Positions 45,568-54,088 of a DNA stretch of 64,000 bases are shown here, in pieces. The stretch comes from Schizochytrium sp. CCTCC M209059 (Eukaryota > Sar > Bigyra > Thraustochytrida > Thraustochytriidae), in contig KN805376.1 in the NCBI GenBank assembly GCA_000818945.1, positions 387,121-451,120 of the forward strand, in the 5' to 3' direction. Under the pieces are notes generated by a model. The model saw only the letters and a program-made list of their open reading frames with translations. It was not told where the DNA came from and did not search any database. Within the stretch, counting starts at the first letter, position 1, and each line of letters starts with the position of its first letter. The position numbers and the translations under genes are program-made.

Positions 45568-46725
45568 TTACTGTTTCTCGCTCGAGCCCGTGAGTGCCTT
45601 GCGGACACGCGCGACAATGGGCCCATCATCACCACCATTGATCAAAGCAAGCGGGGTGCGACCCTTCTTGTCCTTTACCTCGGGGTCAACATCAGGGCAG
45701 GCAACGAGACGGGTGACGGCGGCAACAGATGCCATCTCACAGGCCCAGTGGAGAGCAGTCTTTCCCTCTGGATCTTGGGCGTTTATGTCCTCCCTGCTGA
45801 GGTGGGGCAGAATCATCTCAATGAGCTCGACCTTGTTCCAGCTGGCAAACTTGTGCAGGGCGGTAAGCCCGTATGCGTCGGCGCCGCCGGCATCGACGGC
45901 CGCGTCCGCGAGGTAGCTCTCGATTTCCTCAATGTCACCGGGGAAGTCGATGAGCTTGCTGAGCACTTTGCCGCGCGAGCGTGCATCAGGCCTGCCACTG
46001 GCGTTACCTACAACGTGGCCTTCGGCCTTGGCAAACATTGTCTTCTCGGTGATACTGACCCTTTTCAGTCCAGCAAGCGCACCAGCGAGACCGGTCTTGA
46101 GCATGTTTGCCCGTGTTGCGGACTGTGCCTTGGCATCTTCGTGCATGACGGCGACGGAGCGCTGGTTTTCGGACCGAAAGGCAGTGGTGATCTTCTCGAC
46201 AGCATCACGGGTTTCGGCATCTTGGTCTTCCAGCCAGGCTTCAAAAACCTTGACAAGACCATTCTCGCCGTTTTCACGCGAAACGTCGTACGGGCCACGA
46301 CCCCATTTATCTGCAATGTCCATGGCAGCGCCCTGATCGAGGAGGAGCTGCGCCGCCTTGACGGCGTCCTTGTCACCAGAGCCTGCGCACAAGTGAAGAG
46401 GAGTCTCCTGCCACTGATTTTGCTCGTTGAGCAGGGCGAGACCACGCTCATCAGTGAAGAGCATCTTCATGGCCCGTTGCGAGGCGTAGAGCGAGGCGAG
46501 ATGAAGGCAGGTATCGCCACGTGGAGTACGCAGGTTCACGTCGGTGCGGTCATCGGCAAGCAGGATTTCCAAGAGCTTGACGTCATCGTTCAGGCAGGAG
46601 TAGTGCAGCGCGGACCGTCCGTCTTTGTCGATACTGTTCACCTGCTCCGGAGTCGTGCCCGCGTCCGCGAGTGCCTCCTTCACGCCGTCCAAGTCGCCGC
46701 ACGCTGCCACGTCAACAACGTCCAT
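45568..46725 (-). CDS. Ankyrin-repeat protein
   Basis: The 385-residue product has two ankyrin blocks. Residues about 1-165 hold four to five repeats (DGRSALHYSCLNDD, RGDTCLHLASLYAS, WQETPLHLCAGSGD, WGRGPYDVSRENG). Residues about 275-385 hold three more (YGLTALHKFAS, EGKTALHWACEMAS, KGRTPLALINGGDD). A helical, charged spacer with a basic patch separates them. It has no signal peptide, membrane segment or catalytic domain, so it is probably a cytosolic interaction scaffold. The start was set at ATG 46725; the frame opens 42 bp earlier only through a TTG. The partner is unknown. It lies in tandem with the RhoGAP gene, separated by 613 bp. Confidence 0.88.
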   Translation of the reverse strand: MDVVDVAACGDLDGVKEALADAGTTPEQVNSIDKDGRSALHYSCLNDDVKLLEILLADDRTDVNLRTPRGDTCLHLASLYASQRAMKMLFTDERGLALLNEQNQWQETPLHLCAGSGDKDAVKAAQLLLDQGAAMDIADKWGRGPYDVSRENGENGLVKVFEAWLEDQDAETRDAVEKITTAFRSENQRSVAVMHEDAKAQSATRANMLKTGLAGALAGLKRVSITEKTMFAKAEGHVVGNASGRPDARSRGKVLSKLIDFPGDIEEIESYLADAAVDAGGADAYGLTALHKFASWNKVELIEMILPHLSREDINAQDPEGKTALHWACEMASVAAVTRLVACPDVDPEVKDKKGRTPLALINGGDDGPIVARVRKALTGSSEKQ

Positions 46726-47338
46726 GGTTCCTTTTCTCTTCTCCTTTGCCGAAAACGACCACAACAACTACAACGACAACGTCGAAGACGACGGAGACCT
46801 GTTCGTCCGCGGTCACGCGTACACCTGCTACCGTACGGGGCTTACGTGGTCGCGGCAAGTTCTGTCTTTGCTCTTGTCGCTCGCGTCTTCGAGCGGGGGA
46901 AAAGTTTGCACACACCTCCAAGGCCCAGTCGGTCAATCTTTGCCTCCTTTGCAGTGAGGCTGTCTCACTCTTGTGACTATTCAGGCCTAGCCTAGCTTCA
47001 CGCTTTCCCCTCGTTAGGCGGGGGGTGGGCGAGTGACCCGAAAGCGGGTAGCCATATGGTGTTCAAGCTTTCGCTACGTTGGATGCTTACGAGGGTTTCG
47101 AGAAAAGGTAAAGAAAAAAAGTAGTTCCGAGGTATAGGCCTATGCGCACAAATCTCGTCGAACACATTTCGGTCTTTTCGACATTACAAGGGTGCTTGGG
47201 TCCGCTTCTGGGACGACCAAGATTATAAGATGTTCATCATTGGGCAAGAGGCATCGGCAAGAATAGGCTTAGGCACCTTTTTTTGGTTGGAACTTCTTCA
47301 TCCTCATCTTCATCTTCTTTGATCTCAGGATTTCGTCC
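46726..47338. promoter_or_regulatory. Promoter region of the ankyrin gene
   Basis: These 613 bp lie upstream of the ankyrin gene and downstream of the RhoGAP gene, both on the minus strand. AGGCCTAG occurs at 46983-46990 and ATAGGCCTAT at 47134-47143. An ACAAC/GACGAC-rich stretch (46760-46800) lies next to the start. I see no other gene. Confidence 0.5.
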
Positions 47339-49285
47339 TTATTTAGAGGCAACGTTGTTGTTATTAATGTTGTTGCTGCTGCTGTAGGAAGCAGACGTGC
47401 GCGACGTAGGCGCTGGGACAGGCTTTTCGTCCTCACGAGCCGTAGCTTTGGGACCGGACGCGCCCGTGGCGGCTCCGGCAGCAAAGGCGCCAAGAATGTT
47501 GTTATTGTCAGCCTTGACGGCATTCCAGTTGACTGACATATCGTTTTCTCCCTCCTTTTCATGGTCTTGTTCATTTCCTTCCTCTCCGCTTTCTCTACTT
47601 TGGTCTTGAACCTCTTCCCAATCCACCTCAACGTCATGCACATTCTGAATTGCCTCGGGCTCGGGCGCAATCGTTGGTGCATTAGGCGTGGGCGAAAGCG
47701 TGGAGGCCTCGGCCGTGTCGCGGCGCCAGGCGAGCATATGTTCGAGTGCGAGCGCGAGCTTTTGCGAGACAACAAGCGCCTCCATGGCCGGCATGTCCTG
47801 AACATCATAGAGGTTGGGGCTCATGACGATGGCGAGGTTCTTGATGGTCATCTTGGTCTGATCTTTGTTCTTGCTCACCGTGCACATAAGATCGAGAAGC
47901 CATAGTAGTACAGAATAGCAAGGTTCGTCGAGGTCCATGACACTTGCTTCGATGAGATCATAGTCTGGAGCCGAGTCTGCAATGGCAACGATTGTATCCC
48001 GAGAAAATTTGGAAAGAATATTTGGGCGGAGCTCGCGGAAAAACTTCTTGATGAGGTTCGCGGGGATGTGCGGGTCCGTGCAATTTGCCAGTGCGTCAGC
48101 GCCCTTGCCCTTGTTCAGCTGCGCTTTGGTAAAGTCGCACTCCTCGCCATCCGGGGCAAGGCGGAAAATGCCCTCCGTGGTAAAACCTTCCAGATTTTGA
48201 AATGACTCGCGCAAAAGAACCAGCACAGCAGGGATGCGCTCTTCGTACCCGGGCACCTCGACGCGCGGACAGAGTGCGAGCTCCACGCCAAACAGACCCT
48301 TGGAGCTCAGGTCCCAGTTTTCAGGCAAGCCCGAGTACCGCGCCGTTTTGGCGTCGAAGCGGACATGAAGCTTATGCTCAAAGTCAAAAGGCTTGCCGAT
48401 GGTAAGCTCTTGTGCCGCGTCACTGCCCTTGCTCTTGGACTTTTTATGCTTGCGTGATGTTTTTTCGTCCAAGCTCGACGAGGGCTCGCTGGACTTACCC
48501 GCGGCGCCAGCGCTTTTCTTGCCGGAATTTGCGTCTACTGCGCTTGTAGAGGCCCCGGCCCCGCCCGCCCCTGCTGCAGTAGGCCCAGGGGCATTTCCGC
48601 CCCCAAAGCTTCCACCGAAAAACCGTCGCACACGACTTCCGCTGCCGCTGCCAGGAGATCGCTGCGTGCGAGAGCCCGAGGCTCCAGCGTCTGCAGCGGG
48701 CGGCGGTGCTGAGGGCGGCGACGGCTTGAGACCCAAAGAAAATTCGGCGGCGGTCGAAGTTGTCCTCGTGGCGTTGCTTGGGGGCCGCGAGCCAGCCTCT
48801 GCACTTTTGGTCCTCCCGTGTCGGGTGCTGCCGGCGTCATTAGTCGATTTGTTCCTCGTGCTATGATGATGATGATGATGACCGATATGAGGAAAGTGAC
48901 GATGGCGGTGTTGTTCATCGCCGCTGCCGTCGTCAACATCGCGGCCTCGGGTGATCGGGTCCGGGAGCGACCAGCGTGTCTCGTCGCTCCGCGGGTTCCA
49001 CCAATATTCCTTATCGTGGCCGAGAGAGACGCGCTCCCATGCGAGCTGCGGCGCCGTGGTCGCCTCTGCTACACGGTCTGTGGCCGCCGACGAGGTGTCT
49101 GTGGCCTTGTCCATCGCCGTATCCTGGCCTACGGAGATCTTCTCCAAGGCGTCAAGGTCGGCGTCGTCGAGCGTGGCAGGCGCGTTCCAGCTCGTCTCGC
49201 CGCTGGTCTGGTCCCAGTAGTAGCTGCTCCCGCTCGCTACATTGCAGATACGCACCCACTTGTGCGGCTCCGCGGGCGCCGCCAT
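47339..49285 (-). CDS. WW-WW-CRIB-RhoGAP protein
   Basis: This is a GTPase-activating protein for Rho/Rac-type GTPases, 648 residues long. Two WW modules lie at about 8-36 (HKWVRI...SYYWDQTSGETSW) and 80-110 (LAWERV...EYWWNPRSDETRW), followed by a His-rich, Ser-rich disordered linker. A CRIB motif (IGKPFDFEHKLHV) lies at about 296-308 and a RhoGAP domain at about 330-530. The catalytic arginine finger is R375 in GIFRLAP, and the IPANLIKKFFREL helix is also recognisable. CRIB placed directly before RhoGAP is the plant RopGAP layout; the N-terminal WW pair is an addition. The tail is acidic and Asn-rich. The start was set at ATG 49285; upstream the frame is open only to a TTG through a CCTCG repeat. 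Activity is likely because the finger is present. Confidence 0.9.
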   Translation of the reverse strand: MAAPAEPHKWVRICNVASGSSYYWDQTSGETSWNAPATLDDADLDALEKISVGQDTAMDKATDTSSAATDRVAEATTAPQLAWERVSLGHDKEYWWNPRSDETRWSLPDPITRGRDVDDGSGDEQHRHRHFPHIGHHHHHHSTRNKSTNDAGSTRHGRTKSAEAGSRPPSNATRTTSTAAEFSLGLKPSPPSAPPPAADAGASGSRTQRSPGSGSGSRVRRFFGGSFGGGNAPGPTAAGAGGAGASTSAVDANSGKKSAGAAGKSSEPSSSLDEKTSRKHKKSKSKGSDAAQELTIGKPFDFEHKLHVRFDAKTARYSGLPENWDLSSKGLFGVELALCPRVEVPGYEERIPAVLVLLRESFQNLEGFTTEGIFRLAPDGEECDFTKAQLNKGKGADALANCTDPHIPANLIKKFFRELRPNILSKFSRDTIVAIADSAPDYDLIEASVMDLDEPCYSVLLWLLDLMCTVSKNKDQTKMTIKNLAIVMSPNLYDVQDMPAMEALVVSQKLALALEHMLAWRRDTAEASTLSPTPNAPTIAPEPEAIQNVHDVEVDWEEVQDQSRESGEEGNEQDHEKEGENDMSVNWNAVKADNNNILGAFAAGAATGASGPKATAREDEKPVPAPTSRTSASYSSSNNINNNNVASK

Positions 49286-49295
49286 CCTCCTCGCG

Positions 49296-49326
49296 CCTCG
49301 CCTCGCCTCGCCTCGCCTCGCCTCGC
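49296..49326. repeat. CCTCG pentanucleotide repeat
   Basis: About six CCTCG units immediately before the RhoGAP start codon on the minus strand, so probably within its 5' leader. Confidence 0.85.
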
Positions 49327-49843
49327 GAAGGTCAAGCCAACCTGGTCTGCGCCAGGGCCTGCCGCGTCGTGCCGAGCAGAAACGAGCGCACAAGGTCCCT
49401 CGCGCCCGCTCTCGCTCGCCCTCTGGCGCCTCCCGCTCCTGCCGGCGCGCCCGCCCGCTGGCTTCACCCGAGCGCGCGCCCGCGCGGACCCCCAGGCGCC
49501 GGGCTCGGTCTCGGACTCGGACTTGTTGCTCGCTCTCGTTCGATCGTTCGTTCGATCGTTCATTCGTTCGTTCGTTCGGGATTTGCTGCTGCCGAGAGGC
49601 CGCCTCGAGGCGGTCAAAGGGAGGGAAGGAAGCCTTACCTTAGCAGGGCCGTCGCACACGCGCGACGGGATCCTGCTCTGGCTCTGGACGCAGGGAATTT
49701 GCGGGCGGCAGGCCTCGGGATGTTGCGAACTGGTGCAGACTCAGTCGCGTGCCGCCGCGACCCTCGTCGGCCAGCGGGCGGCAGCTCGGCTTGCGCGGGT
49801 CTCGCGGCCTGTGCCTTCGTTTGCTGTGCACCGCAAGCTGTGA

Positions 49844-49868
49844 AAGAAGAAGAAGAAGAAGAAGAAGA
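49844..49868. repeat. GAA triplet repeat
   Basis: About eight uninterrupted GAA units in the RhoGAP/SH3-IQ-ARM intergenic region. Confidence 0.85.
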
Positions 49869-50252
49869 CGTTCGCCCTCGTCCCTGGCAGCCAGCGTGTG
49901 CTGGACTTCTGCGATCGCACGCGGTGGCTTTGGGGCTGGCGACAGCGCTCGCTCGGAGATCCGCCGCCGCCGGTCATGGCAAGCGACCATGACGAAGGCC
50001 AGCCAGCCTGAGACTACTTTCCGGCCTGGGCCACTTTGCCAAGCGAGCGGAAGAGCGACAACGCGTCCCAGTTTTCCATTCTCGGTGCACACCAGTAGTA
50101 GGTAGGTGTAGGCATAGGCAAAATGGCAGCAGCGATGAGGAGGTCGCGGTCGACACGAAGAGGCCAGCGGCGCCAGCCTCTTCAGGTTCGTTCAACAGCC
50201 AGCAGCGGCAGGCTTGGCAGAGGACTCGTACGATGCATGCCTGCTCTGGCCA

Positions 50253-50320
50253 GCTGGCTTGCTGGCTTGCTGACTGGCTGGCTGGCCGACTACTTGGCAG
50301 GCGGGCGGGCTGGCTGGCCG
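50253..50320. repeat. CTGG/CTTG tetranucleotide repeat
   Basis: An imperfect run of CTGG, CTTG and GGCT units over about 70 bp. Confidence 0.75.
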
Positions 50321-51088
50321 AAGCTGGATACGAAGGCGCGGTCTCCGAGCGATCACTGCTGAAGCGCCACCGCCGGCGCCGAAAGATCTGGCTGCTTGTC
50401 GGAGAGGCAGAAAGTCCTCGCATGACTTTTAGTCTCGTTGCAAAAATGGCAGCCGGAGAAAAAGAGAATGTAGTACACACCTCGATGATCCGTTACGTTT
50501 TCTTCAAGTCGGGCGGCGGCCTGGCCAGTGGGACTGGCACTGGCAATGGCACTGCTGCACTGCAAGTTCTGTCAGCATAGCATCGGAGAGCGGTGCAAGT
50601 TGAGTGTTTGCAAAAGGACGAGATTCTGAAGAGTCGTGGCGCTCACACACGGCCGTGCGCTCGGACTGCGAAGGGGAAGCCTCGACCGGTTTCGAGGTAA
50701 GAGCCGAGAGCGTGAAGCATAGCTGTACAGAGACTCTCTGTAAACGTGGATTTCAGTCGGCGCGGAGACGATCGTTACTCCTGCCTGCCTGTCAGAGTGA
50801 CGGTGTACAGAAGGGCCCAGAGGAGGCAAAGTGTGTACCACGCTCGTCCTTGAGCGAGTTGCCTGGTGTCTTGTTTCTGAGAGCAGTTGCTCGAGCCGCG
50901 TTCCGAATAACTTGAGGCAAAGTCGAAGCAGCGCAAGTCTTTTTCGTCGTCGTCGGCTGCGGCGGTCGCAAGACCGTCTGCATATTGCCGGCGCGCAGCA
51001 AGTAGCGCTGCGCTCAGCTCGCCAAGCGCATCAGAGAGGTATTGCAAGAGCACAACAAAGACATCACGCCATCAACCAGCTTCGAGCG

Positions 51089-53965
51089 ATGCCGAACAAG
51101 CATGAACGTCTCACCGCCAGGGAGAAGAACAGTAGCACCAAGGTGAATGCATCCTCATCCTTCATGGGCAAGTCAAGACCATCTGCACATGTGCTCCCGC
51201 GCGTGAAAAACGTCGATCCGCATCTCAGCGCCTCTGAAAAAGGCATTGACAATCTTGCGAATCACGCCGATGCCCTCGCTGCTCAAAAGCGGGAAAAGGC
51301 CAAGCTGCAGCGCCAGAAAGAGCTTGCAGAGCAAGAAAAGGCCAAAGAAAGACTCGACCTTCTACTTGGCCCTGACGACGACGAGGAGGAAGATCAGAAA
51401 GGAGGCCATACGAGCGACACAAACTATAATACTCGCACGAAGCCTGGCCTACTAGGACCCCAGGTGGGGTCAGGCCGCAGTTCTAGTTCGGGAAAATCTG
51501 CCAATTCGAGCACGCGTCAGTCACCGCTCCGCAAAAGGCGACTCAAAAACGGCAGCGAAAGCGACCGAAGAACAGACAGCAAACCTAGCGCGCAGGCCAG
51601 GTTACGAGACCAAACTCACAAGGTTGATCCATATGCCGAGCAGGCAGATGGCCTCATGGTCGATACGTCTCGCGGCGAAGACCCTGTGGCTTTTTTTAAA
51701 GTACTTCACGCTTTTGAGGCTGTCGAGGAAGATGATATTTCCATCGACAAAGGAGACGTCATGCGCGTGCGGCAGGAGGACATGCATTCAGACGGATGGT
51801 GGTACGGGTGCCGCACGTCCGACGGTGCATTCGGAATCTTTCCATCTAATTTTGTGCAAGCGTGCGATCGCCCTCAGCATGGACAGACAGGACCTCGCAC
51901 GTACATACAAAGCCCTCCTCATTCCCCTGGGAGAAAGGCCTTGGTGCTCCCTATGGCAATTGGCAACGTCGACCTTGCGCCAGAGCACAAGCCCAAGATC
52001 ATGCACTACTCGCAAAGGGAGAAAGAAAAAGCTGCTACTCGATTGCAGGCGATGGCCCGTGGCCGAAGCACCCGATTGGCAGTATATAAACGGCAAAAGG
52101 CAGGATCAACGATCCAGGGGGCTTTTCGTCGCTTCAAAAGTGTGCCCACAAAGGTAGGTGCTGACCAAGAATCATCGCAAGACTCTACGAGATCCGATGC
52201 AAGCTCTTTGCACAGCGAGACTTCATATGACGCGGAAGAGGAAGCCGCGGCTTCCGTTATCCAGCTTGCGTTCAAGCGGAGGAAGGAAGCGCTCGCGAGC
52301 ACGAAGAAGAAGAAGAAGAAGCAGCAGGAGCAGCAGCACAAAATCGCAAGCACACCCAGAGCTCAGTCCATGGGATCAAGAAATCGTAGCTTGCGACGGA
52401 AGTCTGCCGGCGACAAGGCAGAGAGCTATGATGCGGGCGCAGCCCCTCGGAACGAGCCAACAAAGGCTTCACGAATCAAGGAGATGGGGTGGGTCGCCAC
52501 CAAGTCCGAAACGCCAGCCACACCGAAAGGCATCGCAGAAGACTCAAGGGAGACGAGCAAAGCATCAGATATCAAGGTATCTGACCCAGCTTTGCGCGTA
52601 GTGCGCAAGGCGCAGAGCGAAGACTGGGGTTCCCAGCGAAAAGTTCAAACGTCTTTGACGCCTTTAGAGGCAACCCTCGAGGTTCATCGCGTTATCGCAG
52701 CCCGGCTAGCAAATCGATTGATTGCAGACGTCATCGTTGCCGTCTCGTGCTCATTGCTGACGATCCCAATGCCTGGAGGAGACCACATTCGATTCAAGGA
52801 TGTCCTCGAGGATTTGCGCTCCAATGAGCCGAGCAATGACGCGGGTACCTCGAGAATGGCGTCCGCAGTAAGGGTTCTCCGCCAGGCGCAGGCAATTAAA
52901 GCCATTCCACACGAGATTGTTGGCGCTTCAATCGTAAGTTTTGTCCCAGAGCTCATTCGCATTTGTCTCGATGTGCCTTCTGCGTTGCCGCGAACTCTGC
53001 GCGACGCCACCCTGGTTTTGAGTAACATTGTCGCCGAGCACCCAGAGTCATGCTACCTGGTCACGCACGAGATCTCTCGATTTGCAGAGAGAATTGGCAA
53101 CAAGTCCGGGGATATCGACAACGCTATATTGTGCCTTATTGGCAATGTCGCAGGAAGTTCGCTTCGGGCTCGAGATGACTTACTTGCGATCGAATCCGTT
53201 CGTGAGGGGATCGAGCACACCATCAGCGTTGGAAGCATAGGTTCCCCGGCTTTGCAGAACGCGATCTGGGCCCTTGGCAACCTCTACCGTGGTTTTCCGC
53301 CTCCTGTCGGCATTTTCAGTTCGCATTTGGCGATGATGCTCACGCAACTACTGATTCCGTTACGGGATGACCCCGCGACGCTTGTCGATCTGTTGTGGAC
53401 CATTGCGTTCATGTGCGAGGCACATGATATGGCGAACGTCTTTGCCGACGAGTCTTTGCATGCTGACCTCATCAGTGCAGTCATGCAATCTAATGTAGGC
53501 TTGGGAGATCTCCACGACTCGAACATCCTCATGCTCGGCGCTCTTCGCGCGCTCGGTAATCTCGTTTGTTCGTGTCCACTCGTTCCTTCACGGGCACTTG
53601 TTGACGATTTGCTGCAATTGGCAGACAATCTGGAGCCGATGATTCAAAAGGAGATTATGTGGATTATTGGCAACATCGTTAATGTCAATACCACTTTGCT
53701 GGAATACACTGCTGGACAACCCGAGCTTTGGGGACTTTTGCGAAAGGCTATTTCCAAAGACGTTCCAAGTTTGCGCGCAGAGGCCATTTTTCTCGCTCAC
53801 AACCTTTTGAAGAACGGGTCGGAAATTGCGCTTGTCCATTTTGAAACATCTTTTCCAAAGAATCTGCAAGTGCTGCAGAAGCTCAAGTGCCCCAACCTTC
53901 CTCCCATCATCACAAAGTCGCTGAAGAAAGCAATCGACGACATTACCTCCGTCGTCTCTGATTGA
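51089..53965 (+). CDS. SH3-IQ-armadillo repeat protein
   Basis: The 958-residue product has a charged N-terminal coiled coil (about 45-90, KREKAKLQRQKELAEQEKAKERL) and a disordered basic stretch. An SH3 domain follows at about 201-262 (VLHAFEAVEEDDISIDKGD, DGWWYG, GIFPSNFV). IQ motifs lie at about 311-351 and 383-400 (AATRLQAMARGRSTRLAVYKRQ and ASVIQLAFKRRKEAL). The C-terminal half (about 524-957) is armadillo repeats of importin-alpha-like type (AIWALGNLYRG, LRALGNLVCS, IMWIIGNIVN). SH3 suggests proline-rich partners, IQ suggests calmodulin or myosin-light-chain binding, and ARM a protein-binding solenoid. I know no named family with this order. The start was set at ATG 51089; upstream the frame opens only by a GTG and encodes Arg/Gln-rich sequence. 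A cytoskeletal or signalling scaffold is likely. Confidence 0.85.
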   Translation: MPNKHERLTAREKNSSTKVNASSSFMGKSRPSAHVLPRVKNVDPHLSASEKGIDNLANHADALAAQKREKAKLQRQKELAEQEKAKERLDLLLGPDDDEEEDQKGGHTSDTNYNTRTKPGLLGPQVGSGRSSSSGKSANSSTRQSPLRKRRLKNGSESDRRTDSKPSAQARLRDQTHKVDPYAEQADGLMVDTSRGEDPVAFFKVLHAFEAVEEDDISIDKGDVMRVRQEDMHSDGWWYGCRTSDGAFGIFPSNFVQACDRPQHGQTGPRTYIQSPPHSPGRKALVLPMAIGNVDLAPEHKPKIMHYSQREKEKAATRLQAMARGRSTRLAVYKRQKAGSTIQGAFRRFKSVPTKVGADQESSQDSTRSDASSLHSETSYDAEEEAAASVIQLAFKRRKEALASTKKKKKKQQEQQHKIASTPRAQSMGSRNRSLRRKSAGDKAESYDAGAAPRNEPTKASRIKEMGWVATKSETPATPKGIAEDSRETSKASDIKVSDPALRVVRKAQSEDWGSQRKVQTSLTPLEATLEVHRVIAARLANRLIADVIVAVSCSLLTIPMPGGDHIRFKDVLEDLRSNEPSNDAGTSRMASAVRVLRQAQAIKAIPHEIVGASIVSFVPELIRICLDVPSALPRTLRDATLVLSNIVAEHPESCYLVTHEISRFAERIGNKSGDIDNAILCLIGNVAGSSLRARDDLLAIESVREGIEHTISVGSIGSPALQNAIWALGNLYRGFPPPVGIFSSHLAMMLTQLLIPLRDDPATLVDLLWTIAFMCEAHDMANVFADESLHADLISAVMQSNVGLGDLHDSNILMLGALRALGNLVCSCPLVPSRALVDDLLQLADNLEPMIQKEIMWIIGNIVNVNTTLLEYTAGQPELWGLLRKAISKDVPSLRAEAIFLAHNLLKNGSEIALVHFETSFPKNLQVLQKLKCPNLPPIITKSLKKAIDDITSVVSD

Positions 53966-54088
53966 GAAGGCAGTGCAAACCAAATGAATGACTTGCTACA
54001 TTGTTGACAAACAGCCTGAGTCGAGCAGGCAGGTAAGGCAGAAACTGCATCTAGGCCTAGGCCTACTCTTCTGTTTTCTTTTATTTTT
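53966..54088. other. Short convergent 3' region with tandem TAGGCCTA
   Basis: Only 123 bp separate the converging ARM and SHPRH genes. CTAGGCCTAGGCCTA at 54051-54065 contains two overlapping copies of TAGGCCTA. TTTATT at 54080-54085 reads AATAAA on the minus strand, just after the SHPRH stop. Confidence 0.55.

Larger units (their letters stand above)
49286..51088. other. Divergent region RhoGAP/SH3-IQ-ARM, repeat-rich
   Basis: This 1.8 kb region contains CCTCG pentamers at 49296-49326, a TTCG/ATCG tract at 49536-49578, about eight GAA units at 49844-49868, TAGG-rich sequence at 50097-50119 and CTGG-type repeats at 50253-50320. The frames here are shadows of repeats. I see no RNA gene or further protein gene. 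Confidence 0.55.

Noticed and set aside
49640..50092. 150-codon minus-strand frame with a poly-Leu stretch
   Set aside because: The poly-Leu run is the GAA/CTT triplet repeat read in reverse; nothing else supports a signal peptide or a gene.
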